64,000 nt of DNA from Delphinus delphis (lineage: Eukaryota > Chordata > Mammalia > Artiodactyla > Delphinidae), in assembly GCF_949987515.2 (NCBI RefSeq), contig NC_082698.1:27742070-27806069 (forward strand). The letters run 5' to 3'. The position numbers were made by a program, and so were the translations under genes. The notes below the pieces were generated by a model. It saw only the letters and a program-made list of their open reading frames with translations. It was not told the origin of the DNA and ran no database searches. How positions within the stretch are numbered: the stretch's first letter is position 1; each line of letters starts with the position of its first letter. Shown piece after piece: positions 55,416-64,000 of the stretch.

Positions 55416-56229
55416 GAAAGTGGAATATGTGTTCTATACAAGATAACTTGATCTCAAGCTCATAGGCTACCTCTAGCTCTGTGTTAATCTACTCAGCATT
55501 TATTAAGACTGACAGTATACAGATTACAGGTTACAATCATTGGAGTTCATATGAACTTTGGGTTCATAATTAGAAAAGGAAAGTAAATGGATAAATATGA
55601 AATAACTGTGGTGAAACATCATGAACTTTTGTCTCACTTCGACTGGGTATCTCAGTTTCAAACCCCACGTGTTTGAAGTGAGGAGCCCAGATGTTAAACT
55701 GTAAAAACCCTCTTCAGATGGTCAAGAGGATCAACAAAAGAGAAGATGTCACAACTCAGCTTTGCCAAGCTGTTTGTTAAATATGAATTCTAATTCTGTT
55801 TAATATTTAAACATCTCTTCAAACAAGGCAAACAGAGCCATCAAAACTAGGGAGAACACAAAATTCTTGGACACTGTACCCTGTGCTTATTATCAGATAT
55901 GCCCTTTGACTCTCAAAATTTGTGGGTATGTTTAAATCATCCGATAAGTGCTTCAGTATTAAGAAATACCTCAGAAACAAACTCAAGAATGAATGAATTG
56001 CAAAACCCCTCTATTTAAGGACTAGTTTAAAATTTAACAGTGTAAACATTTAAGGTTACATGCATTCACAGGTAGATTTAGACTTGGAGTCATGGTTTCA
56101 ATAATACAAAATCAGAAGAGGGTACTTATCTACAAAACGAGATCCAGATGTTATCACTTTATATTCCTGAAAATGCTTTTAGGTCTCCAGAATTCTTTGA
56201 ATTTTTTTTTTTCTTGAATCACCGCTAAA
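55416..56229. other. Unassigned non-coding sequence
   Basis: No gene or repeat recognised. Confidence 0.4.
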
Positions 56230-56345
56230 CCATAAGTTCCTCGAAGTGGACAATCATGTCTAATTCCCATTTGTATCTGCAGTGCTTGGCACAGTGGTGG
56301 AAAATAAAAGGAAATTAAGTATTTGTTGAATGAATGAATTTTAGG
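56230..56345 (+). repeat. L2 3' end with tail
   Basis: 'ccataagttcctcgaagtgg', 'gcagtgcttggcacagtgg' and 'tatttgttgaatgaatgaa'. Confidence 0.8.
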
Positions 56346-57264
56346 GACAGAGTTAAGGGGCCTCTTGTAAATTATAAGGATATATGGAAACGTTAATAGG
56401 AAAATGTTTATGGTATCCAGGAGCATTTAACCAGGGTAAAGAGATGGGTAAAGATTAAGGGAAACGCAGACTTGTCTTTTCAGACGGATCTTGAGTATTT
56501 CTGAGCTTGCCTCTAAGCCCCTTAATCCTCATTATCACGAATATCCATTTCGAGAGCTTTGTGAGAAACACATACACACAAAAACATCTTTGCTGTTACG
56601 CAAGTACATTGAAAGGACAGCTTTCCTATAACTTCCTTATTTCTAATTTTGCCTAATTTCTGAACTACCATGCCTATTAATAAAGAATCTTACACGTGCC
56701 ATAGAGGTACTGCTTTCTGGGTAGAAATTTGACTTTCTATACTCTCTGCACTCAGATTTCTTTTCAAATCAACTTTAACCTCTCTGGAACAAGAAGTTAT
56801 ATGGTAGAAGAGATTACAAGGTGGTGAAAATGATTGGGCATAGGGAATGCAGGGAAGAGGAGACTCTTTCTGACCCTTAAACTAGGAATGTGCAGCCTTT
56901 TGGAAGCAAAAAAACTGAGAACTGGCTACCCAGGCAAAGTCGATGGAATGTGCTTCCTCCTCAGAGAAGTGCTGTTAGGACCCAGCATCCCGTGGGGGTC
57001 AGCCTGAGACCTCAGGGGTCAGGGCTGTTGAGAGGGTCTGGTTTTCTGTACTTAAGGCTTGGAAAGTCATTGTTCATGCCAACTTTTCCTAATCTTATAA
57101 TTCTAGAAATGTCAAGATCAGGGACGGAATCTGTACTTTATCTTTCCATTTTTCTAGTCAGAGATTGGGCTGAATGTGTAAACCTCCAGTAGTAAATGGC
57201 ACCTTCGGTTAATGCTTAATTTATTAACCTTAGAAAAGGAAGTGTCCCCTTGTATTTTTATCAT
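56346..57264. other. Unassigned non-coding sequence
   Basis: An open frame at 56890-57192 (plus) shows no recognised domain. No repeat recognised. Confidence 0.4.
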
Positions 57265-57345
57265 TGACTTTAAGGGTTTAAACATTTCACACAAATGTTT
57301 TTATTAGTTCTTCCCAACATCCTTATAACTAGATAAGGAGCACAA
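57265..57345 (+). repeat. MIR fragment (weak)
   Basis: 'attagttcttcccaacatcc' and 'ctagataaggagc' fit a MIR core loosely. Confidence 0.35.
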
Positions 57346-57950
57346 ATAATGCTACACAACAAATCAAATTCCTGAACCACAAAAAGAGGTTAGCTGACTC
57401 TTAATCCCAACTTCTCAGCAAAGGGAGGTTTTGCTGTTGTTTTTAAACGGTCTTTGCTCTCTTCACTGGTGAGCTTCTTTGCAGAGGAGAAGCTGAGAAG
57501 CTTAGAGAAATGTCCTGAAATATCTCAACAGAGCTTTATCTTCTTGCTATTTGAGTGAGGACCTTAACAAAATCTCTCTATGAGAGGTGGAGTTCCATCA
57601 GTTAAACTCTGACAGTAAATCCTTTGACCTTTTTGAAGGTGAGGATTAGGGCTGACCTAAGGCAAAATGATGAAATAATCAAAGTTATCTACCTTTCTCT
57701 CCTCCCACTTATAGGCAGTACCCTAAAGTTTCCTTCTCAGCTCCACCCTCCCTGTTATCTCTTCATCAGGACCTGATGACAGTCAGACTCTATTGCTCCT
57801 CCCTTTTTTTTCGAAATTCAAGTTCTTCATTTTTATCCTCTCTGAAATCTAAACTGATTTTAAAGATGACAATGAATTAATCTGATAAATGAATGAATGA
57901 GCTGCTTCCATTTGCTAAATCCATTTTCTCTTTCCATTTTCACCTTAATT
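57346..57950. other. Unassigned non-coding sequence
   Basis: No gene or confident repeat. A short TGAA run near 57888-57899 may be an L2 tail. Confidence 0.4.
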
Positions 57951-58491
57951 CACTCTGGCTCTTTTGCCCACCACTGAATTGAAGCTGGTTATCAGTTACC
58001 TTCATTGTTTGAGTTCCTAGATGCATTGGACATGTTGACCCCTCCTTCTTTCTTAAAATTCTTCTCTTAAACTTCAGACTGCAATTTCTGCTGGTTTTCC
58101 TCCTACGTAGAACAGTCTGGCCATTCCTCAGTCTCCTTTGTCGACTGCTACTCCTCTGCACGATCCTTAAATATTACTTCTTCAGAGTGCTCTCCTAGGG
58201 TCTCTTTTCTTATTCTAAGCTTCTAGTTTGGCTGTCTCAAATACTCCATGACTTTGACCATCTTTTCTATGCTCATGAATCCCACGTCTGTCCAGCCCCT
58301 CTCTCTCTCCTGAGCTTTAGATGTGTATTTCCAATTGCTTCCAGAACACTTCCCCTGGGATGTTGCACAGGGACCTGCAACTCAACATGGTCAAAATTCA
58401 GTCTCCACATTTCTTCTTCCTCTTCCGTGTCCCTAGCTCAGTGAATGATGCCACCATAAACCCATTTGCTTATAACCCAAAATATAATTTA

Positions 58492-58703
58492 AAAAAATTT
58501 TTTTTGCGGTACGCGGGCCTCTCACTGTTGTGGCCTCTCCCGTCGAGGAGCACAGGCTCCGGACGCACAGGTTCAGCGGCTATGGCCATGGCTCACGGGC
58601 CCAGCTGCTCCGCAGCATGTGGGATCTTCCCGGTCCGGGGCATGAACCCGTGTCCCCTGCTTCGGTAGGTGGACTCTCAACCACTGCGCCACCAGGGAAG
58701 CCC
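58492..58703 (-). mobile_element. CHR SINE, cetacean-type
   Basis: Minus strand from 'gggcttccctggtggcgcag' to 'cccgcgtaccgc' plus poly(A). Perfect 17-bp TSD 'acccaaaatataattta' at 58475-58491 and 58704-58720. High TSD identity suggests a recent insertion. Confidence 0.97.
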
Positions 58704-58720
58704 ACCCAAAATATAATTTA

Positions 58721-58917
58721 ACAAACATATAGTTTTTAAACACTGTTATGTGTCACATACTATGCTAGAACATGTACACAGGGATAAGGTGTTGGATAAG
58801 ATTGGTCCCTGTCCTTGAGTTGCTTATAATCCAGTAGGGAAGGCAAACATTAAATAAATAATTGCACAGATACCTAATTCATCATAACTGTTACAAGCAC
58901 TACCAAGGAAAAGATAA
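58721..58917 (-). repeat. L2 3' end, antisense, nested in L2
   Basis: 'cactgttatgtgtcacatac', 'ggtccctgtccttgagttgc' and 'gggaaggcaaacattaaat' are the antisense L2 3' region. It separates two sense L2 parts that would otherwise be contiguous. Confidence 0.6.
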
Positions 58918-59209
58918 GGAATCATCTTTGACTCTTTCTCCTTCCTACACCTATCAATCTTTCTTTCCTATCAGTTCTAACTCCTAAGTATCTCTTCAGT
59001 TTGTCCCCTTTTCTCTAGTGTGCTGTCATCAATAGCTCTCCCTTGAACTGAAATAGCTTTCTAACAGATTTCCTGTGTCCACCCTTGTGCCTGTGGTCTA
59101 TTCACCACTCTATATCCATAGTGATCTCGTACAAATGCACATCGACATGTCACTTCCCTGTTTAAAACCCTTCAGTGGAATAAGATTGTTTATATAAAAA
59201 AGATAATAA

Positions 59210-59870
59210 AGTTGATAAGTTAATAGAGGTGAAAACATAATCTGGGGTTATTGAGCAAAATGCTGCAAGTGGTTCAGAGAGGGAGGGAGATTTGACTTCC
59301 CATTATAAACTCGTCTGTACCATTTCATCTGCTTTATGTACATGTGTTACTTTAATAAAAATAAATAAGTGGTGACCATGTTGTAATGTATAGAAATATC
59401 AAATCACTGTGTTGTGCACCAGGAACTAATATAGTGTTATAGGTCAGTTATACTTCAAAAACAAACAAACTCATAGGAAAAGAGATCAGATTTGTAGTTA
59501 CCAGAGGTGGGGTGGGGAGGAGAGAGGGAACTGGATGAAGGTGGTCAAAAGGTACAAACTTCCAGTAATAAGGTAAATAAGTACTAGGGATATAGTATAC
59601 AACATGATTGATATAATTAACATTGCTGTTTGTTACATATGAAAGTCTTTAAGAGTAAATCCTAAGAATTCTCATCACAAGGAAAAAATTTTTTCTTTTT
59701 CTTTAATTTTTATCTATATGAGATGATGGATGTTCACCAGACTTATTGTGGTAATCATTTCGTGATGTATGTAAGTCAGATCATTATGCTGTGCACCTTA
59801 AACGTACACAGTGCTATGTGTCAATTACATCTCAATATAACTGGAAGGAAAAAAATAAAGGCAATAGTTC
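59210..59870 (+). mobile_element. L1 3' UTR
   Basis: 'tagttaccagaggtggggtgg', 'tagtatacaacatgattgat', 'gatgttcaccagacttattg', 'tcgtgatgtatgtaagtcag' and 'caattacatctcaatataactgg' form the cetartiodactyl-type L1 3' UTR. Ends with an A-rich tail near 59855-59890. Confidence 0.85.
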
Positions 59871-60603
59871 TCTGTAAAAAAAAAGAAAAAATATTGAAAG
59901 TTAGTATACTTGGACCAAGGCGAGAGGAGCTTGTATCCTAAGCCCCAGGTTTTAGGGGCCCCTTTGATCTTCTTTCAATAGGTGGAGGCATCCATGAGAC
60001 CAAAGGGCTGTGTCCACCCTGAATCTGTGTTCACCTCCTTCTAGACTAGGCTCTGGGGACTTGGAACCCCAGTAGTTCTTGCCCATGTGGCCTCAAGTCC
60101 ACTTCCGGAGCCCATGTGGGCCTCTTCCCTGGGTCTACTCTCCAAGGGTGGACTGCACCACCTGTGCACACGTCGCCAGACCCCAGGGGTGGCTGTTTGA
60201 AGGGTGTGTGACTGGAACTGAAATGTGGGAGTTAGAGAGTTATCCTGGAAGAGGGCGAGGACCCTCCCAGAGCGGGGGAAGTGTGGGGAAGTGTGTAGAG
60301 GCTGGGGGCTGGGAGCCGGCTCTTCTTGGTGTGGAACTCTGTGGCATTTGGGAATTCTAACTCCAAATCCAGCCTTCTAGAACATGAAGGCATATGTGTC
60401 AAGGCAAAAGGAAAGACGACCTCTTTATCCTCTTTTACTTAACAGTTTGTTGGCTTCATTTATAAATTCTAAATATTTGAGCGCGGTATGTGGGCCTTTG
60501 TTCTCTTGCCATAGCTCTGCAAATGTTAGGGGCAAACCTGTTGAAAATCCTCCTGATAACCTTTGTTTCTCCCTTACTACTACAAAGAAAAGAAAAGAAA
60601 AGA
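59871..60603. other. Unassigned; GC-richer patch and AAAAG repeat
   Basis: 60060-60350 is GC-richer than its surroundings, with no recognised gene. An AAAAG microsatellite lies at 60585-60605 and forms part of the next SINE target. Confidence 0.4.
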
Positions 60604-60621
60604 AAGAAATTAGGAAAGTGT

Positions 60622-60973
60622 TAGGCTTCCCTGGTGGCGCAGTGGTTAAGAATCCGCCTGCCAGTGCAGGGGACACAGGTTTAAGCCCTGGTCCGGGAAG
60701 ATCCCACATGCCGCGGAGCAACTGGGCCTGTGCACCACAACTACTGAGCCTGCGCTCTGGAGCCCGTGAGCCACAACTATTGAGCCAACATGCCACAACT
60801 ACTGAGGCCCGCGCGCCTAGAGCCCGTGCTCCACAACAAGAGAAGCCACTGCAATGAGAAGCCCGTGCACCGCAATGAAGAGTAGCCCCTGCTCTCCGCA
60901 ACTAGAGAGAGCCCGTGCGCAGCAACGAAAACCCAACACAGCCAAAAATAAATAAATATATCTATTAAAAAAA
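60622..60973 (+). mobile_element. CHR SINE, long form
   Basis: 'ggcttccctggtggcgcagtgg' to 'cagccaaaaataaataaa' plus A tail. Perfect 18-bp TSD 'aagaaattaggaaagtgt' at 60604-60621 and 60974-60991. Open frames on both strands across it are SINE artefacts. Confidence 0.97.
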
Positions 60974-60991
60974 AAGAAATTAGGAAAGTGT

Positions 60992-62696
60992 GGTTCTAAA
61001 GCCCTCCGGACATGCCTGTGCCTTTCCACATAATATTTAAAACTGCTTGTAAATGTTTCATAAGCTACGTTGCCACAGATGTAACTCAGCTATGGGAAAC
61101 CCAGCATGTGCCAGGCAGCCACTTTAGAGATCCCGAAGGTCAGTGACAGGAGATGACACGACCCTGTCAGGCCAGCCCCAGCTCCCTCCAGCATCTCAGG
61201 ATGAGCGTGTTCCTGTCTTAACTCCGTTCAGATTGAACCCAGCTGCGCTTTATGTATGTGACCTTCCATATGGTTTACCTCGTTCTTGTTACCCAAGCAA
61301 AGACATCGTGTTCACTTTACTGAACATTCATATTTTCAAACTGGCCCAAGTTTGTAGTTTTGTAAAAAATTTGAATTTGAAACTACTCTGATTCTCTCTC
61401 TCCTTTCCTTCCTTCCTTCTTGAAGACACGGCACATAGACATTTGTTCCCCAAAAAAGAAAGTTATTGTGAATTTCTTTTGTCCCGTAAGTAAATAAGCT
61501 TTTCATTGGGAAGAAAGCAGACCAGCTTATGGACCCAGAGTCCAGGACTTCTCATCCCATTTCTAAGAGGGTCCCATCATGTGCTCTTCAGCAAATACTG
61601 TAGCTTCTTCATGCCTCTTTTTCTTCATCTCTAGCTACACAGAGCTGAGGCTTCTGTCCTACTGCCCAAAGGAAGTGGCTATCTGCATAAACTGAATAAG
61701 GACAGAAAAGTACAAAATGTCATGTGAATATGTTTTATTCATGAGAAACAGTATGAAAGCAGGGTACAGTGATGAAAGAACTATTGGTCACAGAGGGTAT
61801 TTTTTTTCCAGCCACACCCACGTACTGACAACAATCTCAGCCAGTTGTGTTTTCTCTGATTACAAAGAGGTAACAGAAGAAAATTCTGGCTGCACCAGAG
61901 TCCCACTTCACATAAAAGGGACATTTTTGGAGGCAAGACTCATGGATAGCAAGACTAAGGGGTAGTCACAAGGACAAAGGTTCCTTCCAGTTCTAAAATT
62001 CTAGAATTTTAAATTGTTTGAGAGTAGGAATGTTCAGCTGAATAGAACTACTCCACTTTTCAGTGTTAGTGTCAAAATTCTGGCATCGCCTGGTCTGTCT
62101 GAGGTTGAATTTATCTTAATCTGGGATTAGGTCAGTTGACCTCGCAGGATTAGAAATACAGGATTTCAAAAATTTTATTAGCTTTGCTGGATGAATCCAA
62201 AAGATAGGAACGTACACCTTTTACTGGCATCCAAAAAAGCTTGACCAACACCTTTTCCTTTTATTGAATCACTCACTAAATTACCAGACTGATGGGAAAG
62301 GAGTATAGATTTCCAAATCCAAGAATAATTGAAGGTAAGCCCTTCAGTGGTAGACCAAGAACAGGGCTGTGAAGGGTCTGGAGTCTATTTCTTCCCAGAC
62401 GGAGGGTGGAGTGGGATGAATATATTAGACAGGGACAGAGAAGTGCATGTCTCACAAAATGGAAAGGAAGAACTACTGACAGAAGAAGCAGGGGCAGCTC
62501 CTGTTCATTCCTGCCCTAAGCCATCATTCTGCCCTTGGCCGGCATCACTGAATGTTAGAGCCTACAACTGGCTGGAGATACTCACCATCCTTATAAAGCC
62601 GCTTATTGAGTAAAATGTTGTGAAGAGGTCCACTTTATTCAAACAAGGCTAGTAACTGATGGAAGTTTCATACTCACTTTGAAGTTTGGAAACATA
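60992..62696. other. Unassigned; weak MIR head near 61575
   Basis: 'gctcttcagcaaatactgtagc' to 'ttttcttcatctctagct' (61572-61635) resembles a MIR head. No gene recognised. Confidence 0.4.
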
Positions 62697-63007
62697 CAGT
62701 AAGTCCCCCACATATGAACAGGTTCCTTCCGAGAGCACATTTATTAAGTCCCATTTGTTCATACGTCCAGCAAATTTAGCCTAGCTACCCAACTAACACA
62801 ATCGGTTATATAGTACTGTACTGTAATAGGTTTATAATACTTTTCACACAAATAATACATAAAAAACAAACACAAAAACATTTTAAATCTTACAGTACAG
62901 TACCTTGAAAAGTACAGTAGTACAGTACAACAGCTGGCATACAGGGGCACCACGTTCACATCTTTGAAAGTTTGCAACTTGAAGGTTTGTATGTAGGGAA
63001 CTTACTG
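62697..63007. mobile_element. Tigger-like (Tc1/mariner) MITE
   Basis: A 311-bp element bounded by TA (62695-62696 and 63008-63009), the expected target duplication. The inverted ends match: left 'cagtaagtcccccacatatg' and right (reverse) 'cagtaagttccctacatac'. Internal inverted repeats TACTGTACTGTA (62814-62825) and TACAGTACAGTA (62891-62902). No transposase frame, so it is non-autonomous. Confidence 0.85.
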
Positions 63008-63009
63008 TA

Positions 63010-64000
63010 TTGTAGATCTTGTGTACTGGTCCTCCATCACCAGAGTGAGATGAGTGAATTCCTGTGTGTTTCCTCCTGATTCCTGTGGTAACTAAATCAC
63101 TGCCAAAATAGCTTTTTCTGTGAAATGTTTAAAGAAGATAAAAATATTACAGTTGTTATTGCAAATGTCTTCATGAAAAGAATCTTTTTTCTTAGAATCT
63201 CCCACGTTGGTCCTAAGGCTAGATGCAAATGGAATTTCCTTCATGAAGGAAAACTAAGGATTCTCACTATGATATGCGAGTACTTACTTACCTCTTGTCT
63301 TCCTTAATGAAAGATCATCATTTCCCATTGCAGTTCTTTGTAAGGGCCCCTAAGGTAACCTGTTGTTGGTAGATTTTGACTCCAAACCCAGCTTCTATTG
63401 ATATGTCCAAGTGACCAGTGTAGCTGAGATGGCAGCAAAGAATCTATGGGATATCTTTGGTATCTGCTCTATCTCTTTGCCAACCTAAAATCTGGGAAGG
63501 TTGCAGGTTAGTTTTTAACACAAAGGATTTACAAGCCAATATGGAAATATTCTCACCTAAGTTTATGAAACTTTCTGATTTCTTCTATATAGATTGTGTC
63601 ATTAAATAGGTATGTACAAAAAGCTATGAAAATTTTTTCATATAGGTCTGTTTGTTAATAGCTAGTATGTGTTTCTCACAAAATCCTGGAACAGAATCAA
63701 ACTCCCATTTTCAATATGGGTTGGGAGCTCAGATTGGAAAAGAAAGAGGAAGACATTATACAGAGAGTATAAAAGCCACTAGCTTCCAAGTCCTGAATTG
63801 CTTCGACCTCATTTCCCCATTGCTATACCAAAGAAATATGCAAATATTTTTCATTCTGCTGATGGGCACAGTGATAATGAACTAATGTTGGCAAGATCTT
63901 TTGAAATGAGAATATAAAGTTTATTAAAGAAGCAAGAAACAAGACTAGAGAAAGCCCTTTTGATTGGCCAGATTTTATAATGTTACATAACATGTTTTTT
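63010..64000. other. Unassigned non-coding sequence
   Basis: No gene or confident repeat recognised up to the window end. Confidence 0.4.

Larger units (their letters stand above)
57951..59180 (+). mobile_element. L2 LINE, interrupted twice
   Basis: Landmarks: 'ccattcctcagtctcctttg', 'ctccatgactttgaccatc', 'ccaattgcttccagaacac', 'ctgcaactcaacatggtc', 'gtgaatgatgccaccataaac', then after the inserts 'aatcatctttgactctttc', 'cagttctaactcctaagtatc' and 'cacttccctgtttaaaaccc'. Interrupted by a CHR SINE (58492-58703) and an antisense L2 end (58721-58917). No intact frame. Confidence 0.85.

Noticed and set aside
60425..60901. 158-codon open frame on the minus strand, and a similar one on the plus strand
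   Set aside because: Both run across a CHR SINE; the cysteine/serine-rich repeats come from its antisense 'tagttgtgg' units.

Overview
This window reads as non-coding nuclear DNA from a cetacean (whale or dolphin). The main evidence is 21 copies or fragments of tRNA-derived SINEs of the CHR type (cetacean-hippopotamus-ruminant). Many carry the composition of toothed/baleen whale copies: a tRNA-like head with A and B boxes, a body ending near 'gcccgcgtaccgc' plus poly(A), or a longer body ending 'cagccaaaaataaataaa'. I saw no ruminant-type BovB LINE. Old pan-mammalian repeats (L2, MIR, MER5-like, MaLR LTRs, old L1) form the background. I found no intact protein-coding gene, rRNA, tRNA gene or CRISPR array. 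The window is either intergenic or lies inside a very large intron.

Layout. 1-11.7 kb: MIR, L1 and L2 fragments with five CHR SINEs. An L2-type element is split by a SINE and by an L1, both with target-site duplications (TSDs). An L1 3' end plus downstream flank near 2.0-2.4 kb reappears near 11.2-11.5 kb. 11.7-23.5 kb: the most repeat-poor part. It holds a probable retrocopy 3' end (16.9-17.6 kb, minus), one weak exon-like open frame (21.5-21.7 kb, minus) and a GA/CT-skewed block with CCAAT and octamer motifs (22.2-22.6 kb). 23.5-42 kb: dominated by minus-strand L1 of several ages. An old minus L1 is broken by a MaLR LTR, CHR SINEs and a younger L1 at 33568-39830 that keeps its 5' UTR, has an 11-bp TSD, a SINE inside ORF1 and a large internal deletion in ORF2. 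42-64 kb: L2 minus copies with nested SINEs, head-to-head L1 fragments at 45.7-47.2 kb, MER5-like and MIR pieces, a composite insert at 53.9-54.5 kb flanked by a 31-bp direct repeat, an L2 with two nested insertions at 58-59 kb, and a Tigger-like MITE at 62.7-63.0 kb.

How it works together: no pathway or operon is present. What can be read is an insertion history. Old L2/MIR/L1 DNA was invaded by CHR SINEs, presumably mobilised by L1 machinery since they carry TSDs and A-rich tails, and by later L1 copies. I found no convincing undescribed biological system. The best leads are structural: the deleted full-ended L1, a SINE with a fold-back end, a SINE that appears to carry 24 bp of 3' flank, a shared L1 3' end with flank at two sites, and the composite insert at 53.9 kb. 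Family names come from sequence recognition by eye; subfamily names and edges of old repeats are approximate.
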